Position numbers and translations under genes: made by a program. 50,200 nucleotides of DNA from Clostridia bacterium (lineage in GTDB: Bacteria > Bacillota > Clostridia > Christensenellales > Aristaeellaceae), in the NCBI GenBank assembly GCA_017545905.1, contig JAFWXL010000021.1:1-50200 (forward strand), given 5' to 3'. Under the pieces are notes generated by a model, which searched no databases, was not told the origin of the DNA, and saw only the letters and a list, made by a program, of their open reading frames with translations. Of the stretch, positions 22,525 to 30,397 are shown one piece after another. Within the stretch, counting starts at the first letter, position 1, and the number at the start of each line of letters is the position of its first letter.

Positions 22525-23289
22525 CTTTCGCATGTGGCTGAGCGCAGCCTTTTCCAGCCGGGAAACCTGCGCCTGACTGATACCGATCTCCGAGGCGACT
22601 TCCATCTGCGTGCGTCCCTGAAAGAAGCGCAGGCTGATGATCCGCTGTTCCCGCTGGCTCAGCCGGCGCAGCGCCTCGCTGATGGCAATGTGCTCCAGCC
22701 AGCCTTCCTGGCTGATGCTCTCATCGCGCACCTGATCGCCGATGGTCAGCGCATCGGCATTGTCTCCGCCGATGGGTTCGCACAGGCTGATCGGGTCCTG
22801 AATGGCTTCCAGCGCGAGCGTCACGTCTTCTTTATCCAGCTCCAGCTTCGCTGCGATCTCCTCAACGCTGGGTTCGCGGCCCAGCTCGCGGCTGAGTTTC
22901 TCGCGCATGCCCAGCGCTTTGTAGGCGATATCGCGCAGCGAACGGCTGACGCGGATGGCGTTGTTGTCGCGCAGATAACGGCGGATTTCGCCGATGATCA
23001 TCGGGACGGCATACGTGGAGAAGCGGACATTCTGGCTGACGTCAAAATTATCCAGCGCCTTGATCAGGCCGATGCAGCCAACCTGAAACAGGTCGTCCAC
23101 ATTTTCGCAGCGGTGATGGAACCTTTGCAGGATGCTCAGAACAAGTCTGAGGTTGCCGCGGATGAATTCCTCGCGCGCAGTCTGATCGCCGCTGTGCACC
23201 AGGGGAAAGAGCTCGCGCATGCGCTCGTTGGAGATGACGGGAAGCGTGGAGGTGTCCACGCCGCAGATTTCGACTTTGCCGGTCGCCAT
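22516..23289 (-). CDS. sigG: Sporulation sigma factor SigG
   Basis: Forespore-specific sigma factor controlling late forespore genes. The 257-residue protein has the SigG-specific N terminus KVEICGVDTSTLP, region 2 with ENVDDLFQVGCIGLIKALDNFD and VRFSTYAVPMIIGEIRRYLRD, and region 4 with EQRIISLRFFQGRTQMEVA then GISQAQVSRLEKAALSHMR. GAGGAGGT precedes the ATG. A sigma-G/F-type promoter lies upstream, consistent with self-activation. Its neighbour on the other strand is ylmC, then nrdR. Confidence 0.96.
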   Translation of the reverse strand: MATGKVEICGVDTSTLPVISNERMRELFPLVHSGDQTAREEFIRGNLRLVLSILQRFHHRCENVDDLFQVGCIGLIKALDNFDVSQNVRFSTYAVPMIIGEIRRYLRDNNAIRVSRSLRDIAYKALGMREKLSRELGREPSVEEIAAKLELDKEDVTLALEAIQDPISLCEPIGGDNADALTIGDQVRDESISQEGWLEHIAISEALRRLSQREQRIISLRFFQGRTQMEVASEIGISQAQVSRLEKAALSHMRKLI

Positions 23290-23321
23290 CGGTTTACCTC
23301 CTCGTGATGTGAAGATAAACG

Positions 23322-23351
23322 AATTATGACAGCGTGCCCGGCGAAATATTC
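23322..23351 (-). promoter_or_regulatory. Sigma-G/F-type promoter of sigG
   Basis: Minus strand: -35 GAATA (23351-23347), 18-nt spacer, -10 CATAATT (23328-23322). This is close to the forespore consensus GHATA-18-CATWHTA and unlike the sigma-A promoters elsewhere in the window. Confidence 0.65.
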
Positions 23352-23428
23352 CCGGCAGGTCAGGTCATATTTTGCGACCGGCTGCATATACAGCGGAAAG
23401 AATTTTAAAAAGAATGAGGAGGCTGCGC

Positions 23429-23665
23429 ATGACGTTTTCGGAATTGAGAAAAAAGGACGTCATCTGTATCGGTGACGGACGCGTGCTGGGCAGAGCGGCC
23501 GATCTGGAATTTGACGCGGCAACCGGACAGCTTTGCGCGCTGATTGTTCCGGGCGGCGTGGGCTGCTTTTTTCACGGAGACAAGGGACAGACGACGATCC
23601 CGTGGCAGCAGATTGCCTGCATCGGCGATGATGTGATCCTCATTGCGTCCAAGAAATGCAGATAA
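23429..23665 (+). CDS. YlmC/YmxH family sporulation protein
   Basis: A 78-residue PRC-barrel-fold protein of the YlmC/YmxH family, conserved near sigG in spore formers; its molecular role is unknown. Pattern: FSELRKKDVICIGDGRVLG, DLEFDAATGQLCALIVPG, then TIPWQQIACIGDDVILI. The chosen ATG follows TGAGGAGG by about 7 nt; an ATG 15 nt earlier would overlap the site. Confidence 0.88.
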   Translation: MTFSELRKKDVICIGDGRVLGRAADLEFDAATGQLCALIVPGGVGCFFHGDKGQTTIPWQQIACIGDDVILIASKKCR

Positions 23666-23689
23666 GGCGTCAAGCGGTGAAAAAAGAAG

Positions 23690-23718
23690 TTTACGTTTGA
23701 CCGTGGAAAGCGTATAAT
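23690..23718 (+). promoter_or_regulatory. Promoter of nrdR
   Basis: TTTACG (23690-23695), 17-nt spacer, TATAAT (23713-23718). Confidence 0.55.
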
Positions 23719-23774
23719 AATAAAAGCAATGGATGAGATTTGGATATTTCTAAAGAAAGAGGTAGAATTCTGCC

Positions 23775-24242
23775 ATGAAATGCATATATTGTAATTGTAC
23801 GGAAAGCCGCGTTGTTGATTCCCGTCCGACGGAGGACGGCGCGATCCGCCGCCGCCGTGAGTGCGAGGGATGCCAGCGCCGCTTTACCACCTATGAGAAG
23901 ATTGAAATGCTGCCGGTGTTTATTGTCAAGAAGGATAAGCGACGCGAGCCGTTTGACAGCGCAAAGGTGAGAAACGGTATTCTCAAGGCCTGCGAAAAGC
24001 GTCCGGTGCCGATTGAAGAAATTGAGAAGCTGGTCAATCACATCGAGACGACTGTGTGCCGCCAGATGGAGCAGGAAGTGACCAGCGAGCAGATTGGTCT
24101 GCTGATCATGGAAGGTCTCAAGTCGCTGGACGAGGTGGCATATATCCGCTTTGCATCGGTATACCGCCAGTTCAAGGATGTTCAGTCGTTCATGCTGGAG
24201 CTCCAGCAATTGCTGGATACCCAGAATAAGCCGGAGGAATAA
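23775..24242 (+). CDS. nrdR: Transcriptional repressor NrdR
   Basis: ATP/dATP-sensing repressor of ribonucleotide reductase genes. The 155-residue protein is full length: N-terminal zinc ribbon with Cys3, Cys6, Cys30 and Cys33, including VVDSRPTEDGAIRRRRECEGC, followed by an ATP-cone domain (VKKDKRREPFDSAKVRNGI; EVTSEQIGLLIMEGLKSLDEVAYIRFAS). The start follows GAGGTAG. The sigG-ylmC-nrdR order is common in Clostridia. Confidence 0.96.
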   Translation: MKCIYCNCTESRVVDSRPTEDGAIRRRRECEGCQRRFTTYEKIEMLPVFIVKKDKRREPFDSAKVRNGILKACEKRPVPIEEIEKLVNHIETTVCRQMEQEVTSEQIGLLIMEGLKSLDEVAYIRFASVYRQFKDVQSFMLELQQLLDTQNKPEE

Positions 24243-24304
24243 AAGAATATCGCGCGGCAGGCGCGCCCATGCTGACTGATGAAGCTGTTTCATGGAGGCA
24301 TGGG

Positions 24305-25378
24305 ATGATGGTGAAGACAAAACATTGCAGCATGCTCGCGCTTGCTGCGCTGTGCGTGTTTACGCTGCATGCGTGGACGGAAACGAAAGACGCTGTTCAG
24401 GTATCCAGCGCGCAGGCGGATGCAGAGCATGTGCGCATGCTGATTCCGGGCGGTCAGGCTGTGGGCGTGGCGCTCAAGACGCAGGGTGTGCTTGTGGTTT
24501 CGCGGGTGAGCGGGCAGACGGTCAGAACGCCGCTGCGCGCGGGCGATGTGATCCTGTCTGTTCAGGGAAAACGGATTGCCAGCGCGCAGGAGCTTTCCCG
24601 CAGGGTGATCGAGGCAGATGCGGACAGCGTAAAGCTGTCCGTTTTGCGCGGCGGAAAGACGATTGAGCTCAGCGCAGCGTCGCCTGTGAGCAGCGTGGAT
24701 GGACGGCGCCGGCTGGGCGTGTGGGTGCGCGACAGCACGGCAGGCGTGGGCACGCTCTCATATATCGATCCTCAGACAATGGCATATGGCGCGCTGGGTC
24801 ATGCGATCGTAGACGCGGATACGGGCGGGATGCTTTCTGTGTTCGATGGTGCGATTATGGAGGCGGACGTCGTGGGGGTCACACGGGGAGAAAGCGGGCG
24901 TGCGGGCGAACTCAAGGGCAGTTTTCTCAAAGAGGGCCGTCAGATCGGATCGCTTATACGCAACTGCACGTACGGCATATACGGCGTCATGCGCAGTCAG
25001 ACGGACGGATGGCTTTATCCGCAGGGACTGCCCGTCGGAGACAGGCGTCAGGCGCATGAAGGCGCGGCCCAGATCATTTCGACAGTGGATGAAGACGGGC
25101 CTCAGGCGTATGCCGTGGAAATCCTGCGATGCTTTGATCAGAACAGGCCCAGCCAGAAGGGCATGATTCTGCGCGTGACGGACGAGCGCCTGCTGGAAAA
25201 GACCGGCGGCATCGTGCAGGGCATGAGCGGAAGCCCGATCATACAGGATGGAAAGCTTATCGGATCGCTGACACACGTGTATCTCAGCGATCCGACGCAG
25301 GGCTATGGTATGTACATCGAGTGGATGCTTGAGCAGAGCGACGCAATCGCCGCGCAGGAGCCGGAGGCTGCGGCGTAA
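24305..25378 (+). CDS. spoIVB: SpoIVB peptidase
   Basis: Serine protease made in the forespore that cleaves SpoIVFA and so triggers sigma-K processing in the mother cell. The 357-residue protein has an N-terminal hydrophobic anchor (about 9-22), a PDZ domain (about 50-125: GVLVVSRV, LRAGDVILSVQGKRI) and an S55 peptidase domain with GALGHAIVD (catalytic His near 166) and GIVQGMSGSPIIQDGKLIG (catalytic Ser near 310). GGAGG lies 7 nt before the chosen ATG. Its stop is 28 nt before the Spo0A-like gene, the usual spoIVB-spo0A pairing. Confidence 0.94.
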   Translation: MMVKTKHCSMLALAALCVFTLHAWTETKDAVQVSSAQADAEHVRMLIPGGQAVGVALKTQGVLVVSRVSGQTVRTPLRAGDVILSVQGKRIASAQELSRRVIEADADSVKLSVLRGGKTIELSAASPVSSVDGRRRLGVWVRDSTAGVGTLSYIDPQTMAYGALGHAIVDADTGGMLSVFDGAIMEADVVGVTRGESGRAGELKGSFLKEGRQIGSLIRNCTYGIYGVMRSQTDGWLYPQGLPVGDRRQAHEGAAQIISTVDEDGPQAYAVEILRCFDQNRPSQKGMILRVTDERLLEKTGGIVQGMSGSPIIQDGKLIGSLTHVYLSDPTQGYGMYIEWMLEQSDAIAAQEPEAAA

Positions 25379-25406
25379 GCGGACGGGAGAAAGCAGGCGG
25401 ATCAGA

Positions 25407-26153
25407 ATGCCGATTCATGTGCTATGCGCAGTATGCAGCCGGCGCAGCATGCAGATGCTGATGAGCGAGCTGGACGATGGTGAAAACTGTGTCTTTGACA
25501 TCGTGACAACGGGGACGCAGGCGCTCAAGACCTGCGGACAATCTGCGCCGGATATTCTGGTGATCGACGCTGTGCTGCCTGAGATAGACGGGCTGGCTGT
25601 GATTGACCGGCTCAAAGAGCAGCTGGATGAGCGCATGCCTGCGGTGATTGGCGGCGCGAGAACGACGTTTTCCCGGGCCGGTTTCATCCGGCGGGGCGCG
25701 TGTGCTGTCGTGATGCCATGGAGCACACGGACGGTCAGGGATGAGATTCTCATGGAGATCCGGCGCAGAAAAGAGTATGTGAACTGGGATGCGCTGCTTC
25801 CGGCCCGCCGTATGGCGGGCGAACTGCTCGGACAGATGGGCATGCATGCCTCGCTGAAAGGGTTTGCCTATCTGTGTGATGCGGCGGCGCTGGCCTACGC
25901 AGGAGAATCCCGCATGTTTTCCATCGGCAGGAACCTGTATGAACCCCTTGCACGACGCCACAATACCACTGCCGGGAGCGTGGAGCGGCTGATCCGTCAT
26001 GCGGTTGAAAGCACAATGAACGCCGCTCGGGCAAAGGGCGTATACTCGCTCTTCGGCAATACGATCGATCCGGCAAAGGGCAAGCCGACCAACGCACAGG
26101 TGATTGCGATGCTGGTGCAGAATATGCGCCTTGGGAAGCATGTGGGCGCATGA
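25407..26153 (+). CDS. spo0A: Spo0A-type sporulation regulator with degenerate receiver
   Basis: Master sporulation regulator by position (after spoIVB) and by its DNA-binding domain. The C-terminal domain (about 145-245) matches Spo0A: LGQMGMHASLKGFAYLCDAA, NTTAGSVERLIRHAVEST, YSLFGNTID and GKPTNAQVIAMLVQNMRL. The N-terminal receiver (1 to about 120) keeps the phospho-accepting Asp54 in DILVIDAVLPEIDG, but the acidic pocket at residues 9-11 is Val-Cys-Ser, the switch Thr region reads VIGGARTT, and the conserved Lys of ILKPFD is replaced in VVMPWST. Ordinary phosphorelay activation is therefore doubtful. The ribosome binding site AGGCGG is weak. A second, canonical spo0A elsewhere in the genome is possible. 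Confidence 0.85.
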   Translation: MPIHVLCAVCSRRSMQMLMSELDDGENCVFDIVTTGTQALKTCGQSAPDILVIDAVLPEIDGLAVIDRLKEQLDERMPAVIGGARTTFSRAGFIRRGACAVVMPWSTRTVRDEILMEIRRRKEYVNWDALLPARRMAGELLGQMGMHASLKGFAYLCDAAALAYAGESRMFSIGRNLYEPLARRHNTTAGSVERLIRHAVESTMNAARAKGVYSLFGNTIDPAKGKPTNAQVIAMLVQNMRLGKHVGA

Positions 26154-26245
26154 ACGGAAATCGGTATGCTGCGACACCTGCAAATCGATGTGAATCCTCA
26201 ATCTTTGCCGCTGGAACCGGTATCCGGCAGATAGATTTGCATAAC

Positions 26246-26277
26246 AAAATCCGCATCCTTCCGGATGCGGATTTTTT
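26246..26277 (+). terminator. Terminator after the Spo0A-type gene
   Basis: ATCCGCATCC and GGATGCGGAT pair across TTCC, with AAA before and TTTTT after; it also faces the converging oxidoreductase gene. Confidence 0.85.
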
Positions 26278-26307
26278 GCAGGATGAGGAATTGCTTTCGG
26301 ATGATGC

Positions 26308-27348
26308 TTACAGCGTGACAGTCCTGCCGGTTTCGGAGGATTCATAGATGCCCAGAATGATCTCCAGAGGCAGACGGCCGGAATACGCGGTGGCCATTAG
26401 CTCTTCGCCATTGAGAACCGAGCGAACGAGGTTGCCGATCTGCAGGACGTGGCCGGAATTGTCGATCGCCATCGGATCGGAAGCGCCGGAATTCTTCGCC
26501 TGCGCACCGACCGGAAGACGGCATTCAAAGTCGCCCAGATCCCAGTTCATGATGCTGTTTTCTTCCAGAACGACGCTGCCCTTGTCGCCGCTGATGACGA
26601 TGCGGCGCGGATAACCCGGATAGCAGGTGGTGGAGCCTTCGATGATGCCCAGCGCGCCGTTTTCAAACTCAAGCACGGCAGCGGCGGCGTCTTCAACTTC
26701 GAGGGGCTTGCCGCCCTTTTCGCGGGTCAGGCAGCGGGCCAGACCGTTGATCGTCTTCACCGGGCCCATCAGATAGCGGAACACGTCCACGCCGTGGATG
26801 CCCTGATTCATCATTGCGCCGCCGCCGTCCATGGCCTTGGTCGCGCGCCACGCGCCGGAATCATAGTAGGAATTGGCGCGGTAGTAACGCATGGAAAGGC
26901 TCGCATGGGTGATGCGGCCGAACGCGCCGGCGTCGATGGCGCGCTTGACTTCCTGCGTTGCCGCGGCAAAACGATACTGCGAGATGATGCAGACCTTCAT
27001 GCCGGTTTCCTTCTCGGCGGCGATCAGCTCATCCGCCTCGGCAAGGGTCAGGCTCATCGGCTTTTCGCATACGACATGCTTGCCGGCCTTCATCGCGGCG
27101 ACAGCCTGGCTGGTATGCAGGCCGCTGGGCGTGCAGATGCTCACAGCGTCCACGTCCGGATCGGCAAGCAGCGCGTCAAGCGTGTCATAGCCCTTCACGC
27201 CGTATTCGGCGACAAACTTATCCAGACCCGGCTTGAACGGATCAAACGCGGCGACGAGCTCGGCGCCCTCGATCTGACCGATGGAAACAGCGTGGAACCT
27301 GGCGATCGCGCCGCAGCCGATCAGGCCAAAACGTACTTTCTTGTCCAT
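26308..27348 (-). CDS. Gfo/Idh/MocA family NAD(P)-dependent oxidoreductase
   Basis: A 346-residue dehydrogenase of the glucose-fructose oxidoreductase/inositol dehydrogenase family. The N-terminal Rossmann fold starts FGLIGCGAIARFHA; the family EKP motif is in GKHVVCEKPMSLTLAEAD (Lys near 96). The C-terminal domain has DGGGAMMNQGIHGVDVFRYLMG, containing the conserved His of the active site. It is encoded 36 nt downstream of the M24-fold gene on the same strand, so probably one operon, divergent from the tctCBA transporter. The substrate is probably a sugar acid or polyol derivative handled by that locus; it cannot be named from sequence. Confidence 0.9.
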   Translation of the reverse strand: MDKKVRFGLIGCGAIARFHAVSIGQIEGAELVAAFDPFKPGLDKFVAEYGVKGYDTLDALLADPDVDAVSICTPSGLHTSQAVAAMKAGKHVVCEKPMSLTLAEADELIAAEKETGMKVCIISQYRFAAATQEVKRAIDAGAFGRITHASLSMRYYRANSYYDSGAWRATKAMDGGGAMMNQGIHGVDVFRYLMGPVKTINGLARCLTREKGGKPLEVEDAAAAVLEFENGALGIIEGSTTCYPGYPRRIVISGDKGSVVLEENSIMNWDLGDFECRLPVGAQAKNSGASDPMAIDNSGHVLQIGNLVRSVLNGEELMATAYSGRLPLEIILGIYESSETGRTVTL

Positions 27349-27384
27349 AATTCATCTCTCCATCTCGTAATGACGTGGGTGTGA

Positions 27385-28488
27385 TCAGCAGCATTCCCAG
27401 ATGTCGGGGCGCACGAAGGTGTGACCGCCGATCTCGACGGTGATCTTCGGCGCGATGATCGGACGGCTGACCGGGATGATGCCGCTGCTGGTGGAAATGA
27501 CGGTATCCTCGCTCTTGGTGCCGGTGATGGACGGGTTCCAGCAGAACGCCTGATTTTCGGCGATAACGCCCGGGGTGGAGAAGTCCACGCGGTAATCGCG
27601 GCCGGCATAGCCGATCGGGCCGCCCTGATGGTGCTTCTTGAATTCCTCGCCGTAGCCGCGCGCTTCGTAGGCGGCACGGCCGGCTTCCAGCGCGGAGACG
27701 AAGGTGTTGCCCGGCTTGGAGGCGAGCATCAGCGTGCAGTCGATTTCAACGTTGGCCATGTACTGTGCGCGCAGCTCCGGGGTTACGGGCACGAAGTTCA
27801 GCAGACGGGTGCAGCAGATGATCAGGCCCTTGTAGCGCATGTTGCCGCCCAGCTGTACGCGGCTGCGGATCGCCTTGCCGGTCGGAACCGGATGGCGGTA
27901 GTTGTAGATGCGCTCGTCCGCCGCGCACATGGCGGAAACGACGTCCATGCCGTGGCTGCGGATGATGCCGACCAGACGGCCGATGGTTTCATATTCTGTA
28001 TCGCCGGGGCGCACGCTGGAGATGGTCTCTTCAATGGCCTTGGCAGTCAGATAGCCGCCCTCTTTATAGCGCTCGATTTCCGCCTCGGTGAGGGAGAAAC
28101 GGGCGAGCTTGACGTCGTTGGCGACATTGTTGGCTGCACCGTGATCGCGGCCGACCTTGCCGGAGGGCACGAGCCTGTTAATCGTCTCGCCCTCGAAAGC
28201 ATTCTCGTACCAGGTCTGCGCATGGATGGCAAAGCCCATTTCCTCGAGCTTTTCCTCGTCGCGCATACGGGCTTCCTCAATCTTATTGGTCACCGCATAG
28301 AGCTCGCCGCCGCGGGTGACAAGCAGACCGCAGTTGCCCATCTCGCCAAGGCCCACGTAGTTGATGCCGCCGCAGGTCAGCCACGCGAAATTGTCCTGAC
28401 GCTTGAGATAGATTGCGTCCAGATCATGCTTTTCCATAATGGAAACAAGACGGCCCAGTTTGATGGAAAGTTCCTCCTGCCAGGTCAT
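27385..28488 (-). CDS. M24 (aminopeptidase P/creatinase-fold) family protein lacking usual metal ligands
   Basis: A 367-residue pita-bread-fold protein. The N-terminal creatinase-like domain is at about 1-130, the C-terminal M24 domain at about 140-365. True M24 peptidases use two Asp, one His and two Glu as metal ligands. Here HHQGGPIGYAGRD supplies the His and SEDTVIST the last Glu, but the two-Asp strand reads MRYKGLIICCTRL and the first Glu position is in AFCWNPSITG. It may be metal-independent like creatinase, or a hydrolase of the compound imported by the adjacent transporter. The start is the ATG with AAGGAG 10 nt upstream; an ATG 18 nt earlier overlaps that site. Confidence 0.85.
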   Translation of the reverse strand: MTWQEELSIKLGRLVSIMEKHDLDAIYLKRQDNFAWLTCGGINYVGLGEMGNCGLLVTRGGELYAVTNKIEEARMRDEEKLEEMGFAIHAQTWYENAFEGETINRLVPSGKVGRDHGAANNVANDVKLARFSLTEAEIERYKEGGYLTAKAIEETISSVRPGDTEYETIGRLVGIIRSHGMDVVSAMCAADERIYNYRHPVPTGKAIRSRVQLGGNMRYKGLIICCTRLLNFVPVTPELRAQYMANVEIDCTLMLASKPGNTFVSALEAGRAAYEARGYGEEFKKHHQGGPIGYAGRDYRVDFSTPGVIAENQAFCWNPSITGTKSEDTVISTSSGIIPVSRPIIAPKITVEIGGHTFVRPDIWECC

Positions 28489-28578
28489 GAGAATCGCTCC
28501 TTTCATATTTGGAAAAAGACCGGTTGTGAAATGAAATGCATTGCTGTGAACCTGAATACATATAAAAATGCAAACAGG

Positions 28579-28596
28579 TTAATAATCCTGTATTAA
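28579..28596. promoter_or_regulatory. Candidate operator, M24-gene side
   Basis: TTAATAATCCTGTATTAA: half-sites TTAATA and TATTAA with 6 nt between. It begins at the -10 element of the minus-strand promoter. The same half-sites with 4-nt spacing form the perfect palindrome at 28739-28758. Confidence 0.5.
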
Positions 28597-28624
28597 GAAT
28601 ATAAGAAACAATCGTTGTTGTCAA
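28596..28624 (-). promoter_or_regulatory. Promoter of the M24-oxidoreductase operon
   Basis: Minus strand: TTGACA (28624-28619), 17-nt spacer, TATTCT (28601-28596). Confidence 0.65.
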
Positions 28625-28657
28625 GCGAAATTATATAGAATATTTTATTAGTTTTTC

Positions 28658-28686
28658 TTGACTTTCTATGGTTACTATGATATGTT
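28658..28686 (+). promoter_or_regulatory. Probable promoter of tctCBA
   Basis: TTGACT (28658-28663), 17-nt spacer, TATGTT (28681-28686). The 5' leader of about 145 nt contains the palindrome at 28739-28758. Confidence 0.5.
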
Positions 28687-28738
28687 ATGCCTAGATAGTG
28701 ATGACAGGTACGCGCGGGCATCCGGATTCTATGCTGAT

Positions 28739-28758
28739 TTTTAATACATGTATTAAAA
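28739..28758. promoter_or_regulatory. Perfect 20-bp palindrome, candidate GntR/LacI-type operator
   Basis: TTTTAATACATGTATTAAAA is a perfect inverted repeat in the tctCBA leader, about 45 nt after the predicted start site, where a bound repressor could block elongation. The regulator gene at 32002 is the obvious candidate to bind it. Confidence 0.6.
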
Positions 28759-28835
28759 TGACGGCCGATCCGTAAACCGGGGACTGCGTCACGAAAATGG
28801 CAATCGACCCCAATACAAGAAAGGAAGTATGTACC

Positions 28836-29813
28836 ATGAAGAAACTGATCTCTCTCGTACTGGCTCTGGCCATGATGCTGTGCGCCGTAAGCGCGCTGGC
28901 TGCGTATCCGGAGAAGGCTGTTGAGTGCACGATGCCGTGGGCTGCCGGCGGCGGCGGCGATCTGGCGTTCCGCGCCTTCGGCGAGGTTTGGACCAAGGTG
29001 ACCGGTCAGCCGTACGTGATCAAGAACGTTGCGGGCGCTTCCGGCGTTACCGGCGTTATGGAATTCAAGGAGACTGCGGTCGGCGACGGCTACCAGATGC
29101 TCCACTGGTCCAATGCGCACACCTCCAAGATCCACATGAGCGTCGTCGATTACGACGTGAACTCCTTCAAGCATGTTGCGCAGATCGTCGAGAGCGCGAA
29201 CTACCTGATCGTGCCGGCGGATTCTCCGTACAAGACGCTGCAGGATTTCGTGGATGACGTTCTGGCGAACCCGGGCATGGTCACCGTGGCCAATGCCGGT
29301 GTCGGCGGCGGCAACCACATTGCGGCCCTGCTGTTCGAAGAAGCCATCGGCGGCGAATTCGCGCACATCACCTATGACGGCGGCTCCGCTGCCGTGACCG
29401 GCGTTCTGGCCAACGAAGTCAACGCTGCGGTCTGCAATACGCCGGAAGGCATGTCCAACGTGTCTGCTGGTCAGATCCGCATCCTGGCGTCCTTCGCCTC
29501 CAAGCCGTTCGTCGATTATCCGGACGTCCCGCTGGCCAAGGACAGCGGCGTTGCCGGCACTGAGAACCTCGTGATCGAGCAGTGGCGCTCCATCGCCGTT
29601 CCGGCGGACACCCCGGATGAGGTTGTCGCTGAGATGGCTGAGGTTGTCAAGAAGGTCGTTGAGGATCCGGACTTCATCGAGAAGTGCAACACCCTGTCTA
29701 TCGTTGCCCGTTATCGCAATGTGGAAGAGATCAACGAGTTCGTGCAGAGCGAGAATATCCGCTTTGAGAACCTGATCAAGACCAAGGGCTTCGGCGATCG
29801 TTACGGCAAGTAA
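28836..29813 (+). CDS. tctC: Tripartite tricarboxylate transporter substrate-binding protein TctC
   Basis: Extracytoplasmic solute receptor of a TTT transporter, which uses an ion gradient to import carboxylates. The 325-residue protein has a Sec signal (1 to about 22, ending SALA) and the Bug/TctC fold: TMPWAAGGGGDLAFR, IKNVAGASGVTGVMEF, GSAAVTGVLANEVNAAV and IEQWRSIAVPADTPDEV. There is no lipobox Cys, unusual for a binding protein in a one-membrane cell. AAAGGAAG precedes the ATG. Many ACC/GTC/ATC codons suggest high expression. Ligand unknown. Confidence 0.94.
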   Translation: MKKLISLVLALAMMLCAVSALAAYPEKAVECTMPWAAGGGGDLAFRAFGEVWTKVTGQPYVIKNVAGASGVTGVMEFKETAVGDGYQMLHWSNAHTSKIHMSVVDYDVNSFKHVAQIVESANYLIVPADSPYKTLQDFVDDVLANPGMVTVANAGVGGGNHIAALLFEEAIGGEFAHITYDGGSAAVTGVLANEVNAAVCNTPEGMSNVSAGQIRILASFASKPFVDYPDVPLAKDSGVAGTENLVIEQWRSIAVPADTPDEVVAEMAEVVKKVVEDPDFIEKCNTLSIVARYRNVEEINEFVQSENIRFENLIKTKGFGDRYGK

Positions 29814-29848
29814 TCTGAAGAGACTGCTCTTTTCCTGAAACCCGCGGA

Positions 29849-29877
29849 GGCCGGCCGTTGAATACGGCCGGCCTTTT
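29849..29877 (+). terminator. Hairpin between tctC and tctB
   Basis: GGCCGGCCGT and ACGGCCGGCC form a perfect 10-bp stem followed by TTTTC. It lies inside the operon, so it probably works as a partial terminator or mRNA stabiliser giving more TctC than TctB/TctA. Confidence 0.7.
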
Positions 29878-29921
29878 CAGCGGGCAGGGAAGCAATATGC
29901 AAATCCAGGAGGTGTTCCTGA

Positions 29922-30383
29922 TTGAAAAAGAAAAAACCGTTTTCTGAGCTTGTGATCGGCATTGCCTGTATGGCGCTGGGCGTGGTCGTCTTTGTGGCGG
30001 CAGGCAATCTGCAGCAGGTGAAGCTGGGCATTGGCCCGAGCGGCTTCCCAAAGTTTATTGCCGTGGTGCTGGCTCTTCTGGGCCTGGCGCAGACGGCGAC
30101 TGCGCTCATTGCCGGCGTGGAAGCGCCGAAGTTTGATGTGGACAAGCGCGCAGCGAGCCTGTTTGCCGCTGCGGTGGCGATGTCCGTGGCGTATGTGATG
30201 CTGGTGACGCAGATTGGCTTCATCATCTTGACGCCGCTGCTGCTTCTGGGCATGATGTATCTGTTTGGCGAGCGCAATATCGTGAAGATGCTGATCATTG
30301 CCATCGTTACGACTGCATGCATCTGGCTGCTGTTCACGAAGGTCTTCCTGATCTTCCTGCCGGTCGGACGAATCTTTGCGTAA
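29922..30383 (+). CDS. tctB: Tripartite tricarboxylate transporter small membrane subunit TctB
   Basis: The 153-residue small membrane protein of a TTT transporter has four predicted hydrophobic segments (about 8-25, 39-60, 78-103, 116-145). GIGPSGFPKFIAVVLALLGL is a recognisable TctB pattern. It starts with TTG; the strong AGGAGGTG 8 nt upstream decides this start. It is 14 nt upstream of tctA. Confidence 0.9.
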   Translation: MKKKKPFSELVIGIACMALGVVVFVAAGNLQQVKLGIGPSGFPKFIAVVLALLGLAQTATALIAGVEAPKFDVDKRAASLFAAAVAMSVAYVMLVTQIGFIILTPLLLLGMMYLFGERNIVKMLIIAIVTTACIWLLFTKVFLIFLPVGRIFA

Positions 30384-30397
30384 AGGAGGGTATCTGA

